DNA of 9,785 nucleotides, from assembly GCA_021442965.1 (NCBI GenBank), contig JABUUX010000364.1, positions 1-9,785 on the forward strand, in the 5' to 3' direction. This document shows positions 1 through 8,869 of the stretch, piece after piece (within the stretch, counting starts at the first letter, position 1; each line of letters begins with the position of its first letter). The notes beneath the pieces were generated by a model that was given only the letters and a program-made list of their open reading frames with translations, was not told the DNA's origin and did no database searches. The translations under genes were made by a program, and so were the position numbers. This stretch comes from Treponema sp. Its GTDB lineage: Bacteria; Spirochaetota; Spirochaetia; Treponematales; Treponemataceae.

Positions 1-3000
1 GAATATTATGCTGAAAAATTTGAGTTTGGAGAAAATCCTGTTTATGAAGATAAGACTGTAAAATCAGAATCTTCTAAAGAGCCTTTTACTGTAATTGATT
101 GGGGACCTAGAGGTGTAATTCCTGCAAGTGTTAAATGTCCTTCTTTTTATGTTCTTTTTTCAGAGCCTGTAGTTCCAGTGTCGGCTCTTCCGGCTCCTTC
201 AGCTGTTTCAGATTACATGACTGTGTCACCAGCACTTAAAGGGGTGTTCAGATGGTATGGAACAAATCTTTTAAGTTTTGAAGCTACAGAACCTGCAGAT
301 CCTTTGCAGTCTTATGAAATAAAAGTTTCTGATAAACTAAAATCAATTAACGGAAAATTAATTTCTGGCGAAAAAGAATTTTCTACAACGGCGGCACCTT
401 TAGAAATTAAATATATTAAGCCGGGCGTAACTTACTCAAAAGAAAATAGAACATGGTTTGATGATGATGACGTTCCATTTTTAGCAGCAAATGAAGTAAA
501 AGTAACATTCAGTTACGATGTAAAGGCAGATTTCATAGCAGGACTTTCTGAAGTAATTGCCGGTGGTAATGCTGCACAGTTTAAGGTAAAACAGGAAGGT
601 ACTAATTCGGTCACATACAATATTACTTTTTTGGAAGATCTTACTGATGACGAAGATATTACAATTAAGGTAAAACAGCCTGACGGCTCTGGTTTTATAA
701 GTTCAACTTATTCAACTCTGCAGCCTTTTAAATTGAAATCCATTTATGCTGCCGAATCTGAAACAAGATATACGAATCCAGTTAATATCAGATTTTCACA
801 CCCTGTTAACGCAGATTCTGTTTTAGGTAATATTTCAACCGAACCTGAAATGAAGATAAAGGCAGAAAATATAAAAGTAGATGGTCTGTTTGTAAAAGTG
901 TTCGGGCTGCCTGTTACTTTTGGAGACAGTTATAAAATAACTGTAAAAAAAGGGATTAAAGATATTTATGGCCGTTCTCTTACTAACGGAAAATCCTATA
1001 CAGTTGAAGTTCCTAATGCAGCAAGTGAAGTTGAATTTACAAATTCGGGAATGAAAATTCTGGAAGCAAAAATGCCGCACAAAATGATTTTTGCATATCA
1101 GAATGTTGCTGAAAATTCTGTTTACTCTGTAGAAAATACTGAGAATCCATTTATAAGATGGAATGATAAAAGAACTCCATATGATGCAGCAGAATATAAA
1201 ACTCTAAAAATGGAACCAAAGAATAAAAAACTTTTTGAAGTCATTAATCTGGATCCATATCTGGATAAAGGTAAAGGCTGGGTTCGTTTTGATGCTGACA
1301 TAAAGATTACCAGTAATTACGACAAAAAAGTTTACACAATGACAAACAGTACTTCTGTTCAGGTTACAGACCTTGGTGTGACAGTACGCTACGGAATTAA
1401 CAAAGTAGTAGCTATGGTTACAAAACTTTCAGATGGAAAACCTGTGGAAGGTGCTGAGGTTTTTTGGTATGAAAATGACAGTGAGGCAAGTGGAAGTCTT
1501 GAATCAAGAATTCTGTGTTCGGGAGTTTCTGATAAAAACGGACTTGCTGTACTTAATACAGAATTCAACAATTTGGAAGAGCCTGCAATTCTTGTAAAAA
1601 AAGATGGAGATTCAGTAACATTCTCTCCTAGAAGTCATGATCCGTGGAATTCAGGAATCTGGAATACACGCGGTATTTACAAAGCAAAAGATGTTGAACA
1701 GAAAACTTTTATTTTTACTGACCGAGGTCTTTATAAACCTGGAGAAACAATTTCTTTCCGTGGCATTGACCGTGATCTTTTCCTTGGGGAATATTCGGCA
1801 TATTCTGGAAATTATAAAGTTACTATTCAGGAAAGTTCCTGGTACAAACCAAAAGTTATTTGGAGTGAAACAGGATATACAAGTTCTTCCGGTGGTTTTT
1901 ATGGAAAAGCTACACTCCCTGAAGACCTGGAACCCGGAGAGTACATAATTAATTATGAAAGAGACAACAATAAGTCTCAAAGATGTTCTTTTACAGTTGC
2001 CTATTTTGAACGCTTAAAGTTTCAGTCTGGAATTACAATCCCACAAGTTCCGCTTACAGTTGGAGATACAGTTCAAGGGGATTTAAAGGCAACTTATCTT
2101 GCTGGCGGTGCACTTTCAGGGGCTCAATATACTGCCTCATGGTTTAAAGAACCGTGGTATTTTTCTTCAAATGAACCTGAATTTAAAGGCTTTAAGTTCG
2201 GTCCATCCGATACAAATGGAGGCCGTTCATATTTCAATGACGAAGAAGGAGTTCTTTCTAGTGAAGGAACTGCAAAACTTTCGGTAATTTCAACAGCAGA
2301 CGGACTTAAAGGTGTGCCTTATGTTTACCGTGTTTCTGCTTCTGTTCAAGATATTTCCGGCCAGGTTATAGGAGCGGCTTCTCAAACTGTAGTTCATCCT
2401 GCTATGTATTACGTTGGTCTTTCAAAAGAAACCGGAAACAGTGGATTTTCAAGAGCAGGACATGCTCAAGTCTTTGATTACAAGATTGCAGGTATTGACG
2501 GCACTTGTGTAGCAAATGATAAGAATGCCGACAAAGTTTTAGCAAATCTTGTGGGCACAAACAAGAACTTATCAGTAAAACTTGCACGTGAAGATTGGAC
2601 TCTTGTTCAGCAGAATGGTGTGTATGGTGGAATTTATACCCGCTACGAAAAGACTATGGAAACAGAGTCTGAATCAAGTGTTGTGATGTCTCCTTCTGGA
2701 AAAATCAGTGTAACGCCAAAGAAACCTGGGTACTACGTTCTTACTGTAGAAGGAAAGGATGCAAAAGGACGTGATGTTCTAACAGATTTCAGATTTTTTG
2801 CTACAGGAAGCGGAAATGTTTCATGGTATCAGGAAAATTCTTCAACTATCCGCCTTACACCGGATCAGTCAATGTATAATCCAGGCGATACAGCTCATAT
2901 TCTTATGGAAAGCGTACTTCCTGCCGGGGACTATCTTATTACTGTAGAAAGGGAAGGTATATTTACAGAGGAAATTAAACATTTTGATTCCAACGTTTCG

Positions 3001-5715
3001 GTTATTGATGTAAAGATTGCACGAAATTATGTACCTGTAGTTTATGTTTCGGTTTCATCATATTCTGTAAGATCCGGAGATCCTGTTCATAATTATGGTG
3101 AAGCGGATTTGGATAAACCGAAAGGATATTACGGAGTAACAGCTGTTCATGTGGATCCTTATGTAAAAGCATTTAGTATTGATGTAAAAAGTGAAAAACC
3201 TGCTTACAGACCAGGCGAAGAAGCTACTGTTATTCTTACTGCAACTCGTGGAGGTGTTCCACTTGAAAATGCAGAACTGACTCTTATGGCTGTTGACCGC
3301 GGTGTTCTTGATTTGATTAATTACCATGTACCGGATCCTGTTTCTTTCTTCTACGATGAATATAGTTTCCCTCTGTGCGTATGGGGTGGTGATTCCCGTG
3401 CATATCTTATGGACCCTGTTACATACGAAGTTAAAAATCTACAGGGTGGGGACGAAAGTGAAGACGATAAGTTAAACGAACGTTCAAACTTTGATGCAAC
3501 TGCTGTGTTTGAACCTGTTCTTGTAACCGATAAAAACGGTCAGGTAAAATGCACATTCAAACTTCCTGACACGCTGACTACTTACAGAGTAACAGCATTC
3601 GGGGTTTTGGGAGATTTACTGGCACTGCAGGAAGATGAAATTGGTGTTAATAATCCAATAAATATTCAGCAGGTAATGCCTAGACGTCTTCGTGAAAGAG
3701 ATACTTCTGAACTTGGTGTTCTTATTACAAATTTGGATGGAGCAAGTCATGAGGTTTCTGTTGAAGTTGAAGTACAGTCTCCTGATGAAAATTCTATTGC
3801 TTCTGAAAACGGAAAGAAAAAATTACCTGGAGCCGGATTTATAGATGGTCCTGCTTCAAGAACAATAAATATTAAGTCAGGGCAGAATGCAGTTGTTTAT
3901 TTTGACGCTGCAGCCACAAAAGCCGGCCTTGTAAATGTTGTATTTACAATAAAATCAGATGTGCTGAATGAAAGAGTAGTATGTCCGCTGATTATAGAAA
4001 AACCATATATTTATGAAACTTTTACTTCTATTGGAACTATTGAAGATGGCGATAACAAAGGTCAGGAACAGATTGTAATTCCTAAGTCTCCTGATAATAA
4101 AGGAGAAGTTACTGTAACGCTGGATGCTACAAGGCTTGGAACTTTAGGGGATTCTGTTCAGTATCTGTTCAATTACCCTTATGGGTGTATGGAACAACAG
4201 TCCTCTGCAATTCTGCCTTTAGTAATTTTTGAAGACTATATTGATGTATTCGGGCTTGAAAAGTCAGATAAAATCAGTGATGTAAGAAAATTAGTTTCTT
4301 CAACTGTAAAAAGCTGGAAGAACTGCCAGAGAATTTCCGGGGCATTCCCATACTGGCCTAACGGATATAGTGATAATTTCTATGTTTCTACAAGAATTGC
4401 TCATATTTATACTCTTGCTAAAGAAAGAGGCTACACAGATGTAGAACTGGGAATAGACAAAACAGCTCTCCTTGCTTATTTGAAACGTGAGGTAAACAGA
4501 AAAAATTATAGCAAAAACACGTATACCTATGGGACTTATGCACGCGCATATGCATATTATGTTCTTGCTTTGAATGGAATAGAAATAAGTAAGCGGGAAT
4601 TGAGCGATCTTAATAACAGTACAGATGATATTGCAGTAACAGCCCTTGTTGGACTTACATACCTTGAGATGAACGGCATGAGTTCTGATTTGGCTGATTC
4701 CTGCCGTACAAAAATCAGAAGTTATATAAGACCTGGAACTCGTGGAGTGGATATATCTAATGACCATCTTCCATGGGACTGGAGCTGGTATTCAACTGAT
4801 GCCGGAAGACTTGCTTTGCTTTTGAAATTCTTTACAAAAATGGATTCTAAAGATCCAATGATTACAAAGATTTTTTATTCTCTTATGCAGCAGCAGAAAG
4901 TCGGATATTGGGAAAGTACAGATACTACTGCAAAAGTGCTTGATGCTGTTTACACAGTAATAAAAGAAACCGGACTTGATGACCTGAATCTTAAGGCTTC
5001 TGCGTCAGTTAATGGTCAGAAAATTGCTTCGGGGGCGTTCAAAGGTCCTGCTGCAAAGCCTGTAACAGTTACACTGCCATTTACAGATAAAGCACTTTCA
5101 GATCTTGATAAAAACACCCTATATTCTCTTGTGTATGAGAAATCCGGAAAGGGAAGTCTTTACTATACAACAAGTTTAAAATATGCCATTCCATATGAAC
5201 AGCAGGCTGCAAGAGATGAAGGTCTTGGTGTAAATATGGTTATAAAAGATTCTCTGACTGGGGAAGAATTGAAGGCTGATGAAAAAACTGGTGTTATACC
5301 GCTTGAAAGTGGAAGAGTCTATTCAGTTAGTTTAAGACTTTCTTCTACAAAAGACCGTGAATTTGTGGCTTTGCGTGCACCTGTTCCTTCCGGAGCCGAA
5401 ATTCTTGATGCAACGTTCGTTACCACACCTGAAGAAAAGGAGTCAAACAGTTATACCGACTTTAGTTATGATGACCGTTATGATTTGGACTACGATTATG
5501 ACAGTTATGGAAGTCACTGGATGTCAAATCAAGTAATTTACGATAATGAAATCCAATTCTTCTGGGATTACTTCAGTAAGGGAGAGACAACTGCTTCCTT
5601 TAAGTTCCGGGCAGTTAGACGGGGTGTTTATCCGTGCCCTCCTGCAAGTTCTGAATGTATGTATGAACCAGAAGTATTTGGAAGAACAGCAGGTTCTTTG
5701 TTTACAATCAAATAA
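1..5715 (+). CDS. Bacterial alpha-2-macroglobulin family protein with thioester (5'-truncated by window edge)
   Basis: The frame is open from base 1, so the true start and any signal peptide or lipobox lie upstream; the GTG at 178 is only an internal codon. 1904 residues are visible, already longer than E. coli YfhM (about 1650). Numbering residues from base 1: Big_5/MG-like Ig modules with 'FSEPV' and 'FSHPV' strands lie at about 34-340. The MG2 hallmark TDRGLYKPGE is at 573-582. A segment with 'VDRGVLDL' lies near 1098. The central A2M domain with 'PDTLTTYRVTAFG' is at about 1160-1205. The thioester motif GCMEQ follows, with Cys at 1396 (bases 4186-4188) and Gln at 1399. The end ('MYEPEVFGR') is typical of bacterial members. 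Known for the family: a protease-trapping periplasmic protein that covalently captures attackers through the Cys-Gln thioester. The adjoining pbpC is the classic partner. Oddity: a Tyr/Asp-rich stretch at about 1818-1840. Family assignment is very secure; target proteases are unknown. Confidence 0.95.
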   Translation, partial: EYYAEKFEFGENPVYEDKTVKSESSKEPFTVIDWGPRGVIPASVKCPSFYVLFSEPVVPVSALPAPSAVSDYMTVSPALKGVFRWYGTNLLSFEATEPADPLQSYEIKVSDKLKSINGKLISGEKEFSTTAAPLEIKYIKPGVTYSKENRTWFDDDDVPFLAANEVKVTFSYDVKADFIAGLSEVIAGGNAAQFKVKQEGTNSVTYNITFLEDLTDDEDITIKVKQPDGSGFISSTYSTLQPFKLKSIYAAESETRYTNPVNIRFSHPVNADSVLGNISTEPEMKIKAENIKVDGLFVKVFGLPVTFGDSYKITVKKGIKDIYGRSLTNGKSYTVEVPNAASEVEFTNSGMKILEAKMPHKMIFAYQNVAENSVYSVENTENPFIRWNDKRTPYDAAEYKTLKMEPKNKKLFEVINLDPYLDKGKGWVRFDADIKITSNYDKKVYTMTNSTSVQVTDLGVTVRYGINKVVAMVTKLSDGKPVEGAEVFWYENDSEASGSLESRILCSGVSDKNGLAVLNTEFNNLEEPAILVKKDGDSVTFSPRSHDPWNSGIWNTRGIYKAKDVEQKTFIFTDRGLYKPGETISFRGIDRDLFLGEYSAYSGNYKVTIQESSWYKPKVIWSETGYTSSSGGFYGKATLPEDLEPGEYIINYERDNNKSQRCSFTVAYFERLKFQSGITIPQVPLTVGDTVQGDLKATYLAGGALSGAQYTASWFKEPWYFSSNEPEFKGFKFGPSDTNGGRSYFNDEEGVLSSEGTAKLSVISTADGLKGVPYVYRVSASVQDISGQVIGAASQTVVHPAMYYVGLSKETGNSGFSRAGHAQVFDYKIAGIDGTCVANDKNADKVLANLVGTNKNLSVKLAREDWTLVQQNGVYGGIYTRYEKTMETESESSVVMSPSGKISVTPKKPGYYVLTVEGKDAKGRDVLTDFRFFATGSGNVSWYQENSSTIRLTPDQSMYNPGDTAHILMESVLPAGDYLITVEREGIFTEEIKHFDSNVSVIDVKIARNYVPVVYVSVSSYSVRSGDPVHNYGEADLDKPKGYYGVTAVHVDPYVKAFSIDVKSEKPAYRPGEEATVILTATRGGVPLENAELTLMAVDRGVLDLINYHVPDPVSFFYDEYSFPLCVWGGDSRAYLMDPVTYEVKNLQGGDESEDDKLNERSNFDATAVFEPVLVTDKNGQVKCTFKLPDTLTTYRVTAFGVLGDLLALQEDEIGVNNPINIQQVMPRRLRERDTSELGVLITNLDGASHEVSVEVEVQSPDENSIASENGKKKLPGAGFIDGPASRTINIKSGQNAVVYFDAAATKAGLVNVVFTIKSDVLNERVVCPLIIEKPYIYETFTSIGTIEDGDNKGQEQIVIPKSPDNKGEVTVTLDATRLGTLGDSVQYLFNYPYGCMEQQSSAILPLVIFEDYIDVFGLEKSDKISDVRKLVSSTVKSWKNCQRISGAFPYWPNGYSDNFYVSTRIAHIYTLAKERGYTDVELGIDKTALLAYLKREVNRKNYSKNTYTYGTYARAYAYYVLALNGIEISKRELSDLNNSTDDIAVTALVGLTYLEMNGMSSDLADSCRTKIRSYIRPGTRGVDISNDHLPWDWSWYSTDAGRLALLLKFFTKMDSKDPMITKIFYSLMQQQKVGYWESTDTTAKVLDAVYTVIKETGLDDLNLKASASVNGQKIASGAFKGPAAKPVTVTLPFTDKALSDLDKNTLYSLVYEKSGKGSLYYTTSLKYAIPYEQQAARDEGLGVNMVIKDSLTGEELKADEKTGVIPLESGRVYSVSLRLSSTKDREFVALRAPVPSGAEILDATFVTTPEEKESNSYTDFSYDDRYDLDYDYDSYGSHWMSNQVIYDNEIQFFWDYFSKGETTASFKFRAVRRGVYPCPPASSECMYEPEVFGRTAGSLFTIK

Positions 5716-5717
5716 TG
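5713..5717 (+). promoter_or_regulatory. TAATG stop/start overlap coupling pbpC to the macroglobulin gene
   Basis: The macroglobulin TAA (5713-5715) shares its last A with the pbpC ATG (5715-5717). No purine-rich Shine-Dalgarno sequence lies 5-12 bases upstream; that stretch reads 'tttacaatcaaa'. This arrangement normally means termination-reinitiation, so pbpC should be translated mainly by ribosomes that have just finished the upstream gene. The overlap and the missing ribosome binding site are seen directly; coupling is inferred. Confidence 0.75.
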
Positions 5718-7856
5718 AAAACTAAACGTCTTTCACCGGCAATTTTAATTGCCGGTGGATTTTTTTTATCAGTTTTGATTTTTTTCCTCGTAATAAAATT
5801 TTCTCCCTATAAAGCACTTAAAAATTTTGAAAATCGAAGAATCAGTACAAGGCTTTATGACTGTAATGGAGAATTGATTCAAGTTCTGGCACTGGAAGAA
5901 GGTGTGCGCCGTGAATATACACCTTTAAATGAAATACCGGTTTCTGTAGTAGAGGCTTTTATAGAAGCAGAAGATAAAAGGTTTTACAGTCACCATGGTA
6001 TTGATGTTCAGGCAATTTTCAGGGCAATGAGTTCAAACGTTTCTGAAAGACGTACTGTAAGTGGTGCTTCTACCATTACAATGCAGCTTGCAAGAATAAT
6101 TACTCCAAGGTCAAAAAGAAGTCTGTATGCAAAGGTAAAAGAATCCTGGAATGCCGTAAGGTTGGAACAAAAACTTTCAAAAGAAAGAATTCTGGAACTT
6201 TATTTAAATAACCTTCCTTTTGGATATAACACAGAGGGTGTTACAAGTGCAGCAAGGTATTTTTTTGGAAAAACATTGGATGAGTTGACAGAAGAGGAAA
6301 TAAAAATACTTTCAAAGATTCCCAGAAGACCTGCAAATTATGCTTACCTTAGCGGTAATGCTGAGTATCCTTTTAAAATGCCGCATTATGTAGAATATCT
6401 AAAATCATTAGACTACATGGGACTTTACAGGGAGAAGGAAATAAGACTGCCTGTTTCACTTGAAGTGCAGAATAAAGCAGAAATACTTTTGGCAACTAAG
6501 ACACGTGATTATGCCGATAACAGACTGACAAACGGAGCAGTGCTTGCCATTGATATAAAAACGGGTGCTGTTCTTGCCTGGGTAGGAAGCAGTTCTTTCA
6601 GTGATGAAGAGCATTCAGGACAGATTGATGGAGTTCTGGTAGAAAATCAGCCGGGTTCCAGTATGAAACCATTCCTTTATGCTCTGGCTCTGGAAAGGGG
6701 ATATGCTGCTAATGATGTTCTTCCGGATATTCCTACAGAATTCGGATTTGATGCATTATATGTTCCGCAAAATTTTAATAACCGTTATAACGGCCCTATT
6801 AGATTTAGAGTAGCACTTGCTTCCAGCTTGAATGTGCCGGCTGTTTATCTTTTAAATGAAATAGGTCTTGAAAACTACCGCAAAAAACTTTTTGAGCTAG
6901 GCTTTAATTCTTTGGAAGGTCAGGATACGGGATTGTCTTTGGCTTTGGGAGGTGCTGAAGTAAGTCTTTTTGAAATGGTTCAGGCTTTTTCAGTTTTTCC
7001 GCGTGACGGGCAGTTTATACCAATTGTTCCTAAAGAAATAAGCTATGGAGCAGAAAATAATGATAAAAATTTTAATTCTGTTTATTCTCCAGATACATGC
7101 CGACTTATGTGCAGTATATTAAGTGATGATGCTGCAAGAGCTTTGGGCTTTGGTTATGCAGAAGTATTTAAAACTGAATTTGATTCAATTTTTAAAACCG
7201 GAACTGCAAATCAATTTCAAAATATTACTGCTCTGGCGGCATCAGGCAGGTATGCTGTAGGTGTTTGGATGGGAAATTTTTCCGGGGACACCGTAATTGG
7301 AAAAACCGGAAGTTCCATTCCCGCTTCAATTGCAAAAGAGATTCTGGTTATGCTTGAAACTGACGGCAAAAAATCCATAGAGTTTAAAAATCCTGAAAAT
7401 TATGAAAAACAAAAAATATGTGCTCTGTCCGGCATGAAGGCAGGTTCATTTTGCATGAATTCTGTTACGGAATACATAGAAAAGGATTCTGAAGTCTTTG
7501 AATGTTCATGGCACAGGCAAGAAGGTCTGATATATCCTCCTGAATATTCTTCGTGGTTTGTTTTAAAAAGCAGAAACGGTAATTTGGATGAAGATAAAAG
7601 CCCATTAAAAATTATTACACCAAGAAATGGCAGTGTTTTGTTTTTTGATGCTTTGGCCGAAATAAAGGGAATGCAGAAAATGACTGTAGAAGTTAAGGGC
7701 GGAAAAGAAAATTATTGCGAATTATATTTAGACGGTAAACTTATAGAAACAAAAGACAGACCTTTTATTTTCAGTTTGAATCTGGAACGGGGAAATCATT
7801 TTATGGAAGTTGCATGCGGCAAAGAAACTGACGGAATATTTTTTACTGTAAAATAA
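5715..7856 (+). CDS. pbpC: Penicillin-binding protein 1C, bifunctional glycosyltransferase/transpeptidase
   Basis: A 713-residue class A PBP that polymerises and cross-links peptidoglycan in the periplasm. An N-terminal membrane anchor (about 8-28) follows the basic MKTKR. The GT51 domain carries EAEDKRFYSHHG (84-95, catalytic Glu86), the PbpC-type GASTITMQLAR (117-127) and KERILELYLN (156-165). The transpeptidase carries SSMK (Ser315, Lys318), SLN (371-373) and KTGT (494-497), so all catalytic motifs are present. Conserved-looking cysteines lie at 569, 580 and 597. A BiPBP_C domain (about 632-713) completes the PbpC architecture. E. coli PbpC is about 770 residues, so this one is slightly short but complete. 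The ATG at 5715 is chosen because the membrane segment begins at once; the later TTG at codon 21 would cut through it. It is coupled to the upstream macroglobulin gene, as in Proteobacteria. Oddity: codons 7-18 encode a perfect intrinsic terminator. Confidence 0.95.
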   Translation: MKTKRLSPAILIAGGFFLSVLIFFLVIKFSPYKALKNFENRRISTRLYDCNGELIQVLALEEGVRREYTPLNEIPVSVVEAFIEAEDKRFYSHHGIDVQAIFRAMSSNVSERRTVSGASTITMQLARIITPRSKRSLYAKVKESWNAVRLEQKLSKERILELYLNNLPFGYNTEGVTSAARYFFGKTLDELTEEEIKILSKIPRRPANYAYLSGNAEYPFKMPHYVEYLKSLDYMGLYREKEIRLPVSLEVQNKAEILLATKTRDYADNRLTNGAVLAIDIKTGAVLAWVGSSSFSDEEHSGQIDGVLVENQPGSSMKPFLYALALERGYAANDVLPDIPTEFGFDALYVPQNFNNRYNGPIRFRVALASSLNVPAVYLLNEIGLENYRKKLFELGFNSLEGQDTGLSLALGGAEVSLFEMVQAFSVFPRDGQFIPIVPKEISYGAENNDKNFNSVYSPDTCRLMCSILSDDAARALGFGYAEVFKTEFDSIFKTGTANQFQNITALAASGRYAVGVWMGNFSGDTVIGKTGSSIPASIAKEILVMLETDGKKSIEFKNPENYEKQKICALSGMKAGSFCMNSVTEYIEKDSEVFECSWHRQEGLIYPPEYSSWFVLKSRNGNLDEDKSPLKIITPRNGSVLFFDALAEIKGMQKMTVEVKGGKENYCELYLDGKLIETKDRPFIFSLNLERGNHFMEVACGKETDGIFFTVK
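5734..5767 (+). terminator. Intrinsic terminator embedded in the first codons of pbpC
   Basis: An 11-bp perfect inverted repeat, CACCGGCAATT (5734-5744) with AATTGCCGGTG (5747-5757), is followed two bases later by eight T residues (5760-5767). The stem base is GC-rich and can extend by a U-G and a U-A pair. This is the canonical form of a Rho-independent terminator on the plus strand; there is no A-tract on the left, so it is not bidirectional. It lies 19 bases after the macroglobulin stop, the usual place for a gene-end terminator, yet it is inside the pbpC reading frame (codons for LSPAILIAGGFF). Structure is seen directly; activity in vivo, and how far translation suppresses it, are inferred. 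Confidence 0.75.
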
Positions 7857-7865
7857 TCAAGTGTA

Positions 7866-8858
7866 TCAGTTTACAAGGTAGCATTCATAACCACTGGATC
7901 TTAGCTTGTCGGCTGTGGTACTGTCTTTTTCATCTACCAAAACTGTATAGTATGTATTTCCGCTTGGTTTTTTATCAGAAAGAATGTAGGCTTCAAATCC
8001 TTTTTCTTTAAGTTCTTCTGCCAAAGCTTTTGCATTTGCCATGGAACTGAAAAGCCCCAGCTGCAGTTTTGATTTTTCATTTTTTTCTTCATGTGTTTTT
8101 GTTTCTGAAGAAGCTGCCTGTTCTTTTATATTTGGTGTTTCTTTTACAGTACCAGTTTCCGGCTCTGCTTCTCCTGTTTTGGGTACAAAGTACCAGAAAG
8201 GAGACGGCATAAGTTGGGAGTCTCCCTTTACAATGGCGCACTCCGGCGATAACGGATACAGAGTTTTGATTTCATTTGCCCAATCTGAATTACCGGTAAT
8301 AAACCAAAGTGTCATAAGAACAGCTGGATGTACATCTTTCATTGAAGAAATTTTGGAATATGCAGTTAAAAGTGCTACAGGTTCTTCAAGCTGGTCTTTT
8401 GAGTCTGCACGGCATAAAGAACTCCAAACCGCATATAGTTTGATATAACTTTGAATTTTAGGATCTTTGGAATTTCTTACCGCTGAATTCAAATATCTGT
8501 CAGCAGAAGTATAATTACCGTAATTAAGAGCACAGCGGACTGCATCCAGAACAAGCTGTTCGTTAGACTTTTTAGGCATATTTTCTGCATTTCCGGCAGA
8601 GATTCCTGCAGCAGTTACATATGAAAGTTCAGCTTTTTCAAATAAGCCAAACTGTTCCTGAAACATTCCTAAAAAAGTGTAAAGAGAACGTTTTTCTGAG
8701 GGGGTAGTATTTGTTTCTGCAGATTTTTGAAGATATGTCATGGCTTCTTGTGCAGATGCTAACTTTTTTGCTTCAAAAACAGCATCGGATGCTTTTTGCT
8801 GACAAAAGAGTGAAGTACAAAAAATAGAGAAAATGATTAAAACAGTTGATTTTTTCAT
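7866..8858 (-). CDS. Exported SPOR-domain protein with TPR-like helical region
   Basis: A 330-residue protein. The start MKKSTVLIIFSIFC is a signal peptide or membrane anchor; the sequence SLFCQQ (16-21) has a Cys at 19 but Phe at -1, so it is a poor lipobox, and signal peptidase I cleavage is equally possible. Residues about 22-200 are helix-rich with TPR-like features (for example 'YTFLGMFQEQFGLFEKAELSY', split at 60-80, and 'ALNYGNYTSADRYLNSAV' at 110-127). Residues about 228-262 are a charged, low-complexity linker. Residues about 262-330 form a SPOR domain ('KLQLGLFSSMANAKALAEEL', then 'YYTVLVDE'). SPOR domains bind glycan strands stripped of stem peptides, often at division sites, so a periplasmic peptidoglycan-associated role is inferred. 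It lies 11 bases downstream of the LapA-like gene, probably in one transcript. The possible ribosome binding site (AAAGGG) overlaps the end of that gene, about 14 bases from the ATG, which is weak. Precise function unknown. Confidence 0.88.
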   Translation of the reverse strand: MKKSTVLIIFSIFCTSLFCQQKASDAVFEAKKLASAQEAMTYLQKSAETNTTPSEKRSLYTFLGMFQEQFGLFEKAELSYVTAAGISAGNAENMPKKSNEQLVLDAVRCALNYGNYTSADRYLNSAVRNSKDPKIQSYIKLYAVWSSLCRADSKDQLEEPVALLTAYSKISSMKDVHPAVLMTLWFITGNSDWANEIKTLYPLSPECAIVKGDSQLMPSPFWYFVPKTGEAEPETGTVKETPNIKEQAASSETKTHEEKNEKSKLQLGLFSSMANAKALAEELKEKGFEAYILSDKKPSGNTYYTVLVDEKDSTTADKLRSSGYECYLVN

Positions 8859-8869
8859 TTGAAAATTTA

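Noticed and set aside
178..180. GTG at 178 as the start of the macroglobulin gene
   Set aside because: The same frame is open back to base 1 and encodes typical Big_5/MG-like sequence (for example 'GPRGVIPASV', 'FSEPV') without a signal peptide near 178, so the gene begins outside the window.
835..4767. Several 60-155 codon open frames opposite to or out of frame with the macroglobulin gene
   Set aside because: They lie wholly inside a secure gene, show no protein-family features and have compositions expected of shadow frames (Phe-, Ser-, Cys- and Ile-rich).
5760..5767. Eight-T run in pbpC as a phase-variable or polymerase-slippage switch
   Set aside because: Eight T residues are not rare in DNA this AT-rich, the frame is intact, and the run is better explained as the tail of the terminator hairpin.
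7890..7930. ACCAC...GTGGT inverted repeat with a later T run as a terminator for pbpC
   Set aside because: The stem is only five pairs with a loop or bulge of about 20 bases, and the T run is several bases away; it is too weak to call.
8041..8448. 135-codon plus-strand open frame opposite the SPOR gene
   Set aside because: It is antisense to a well-supported gene, has Ser/Phe-rich shadow composition and no ribosome binding site or recognisable domain.
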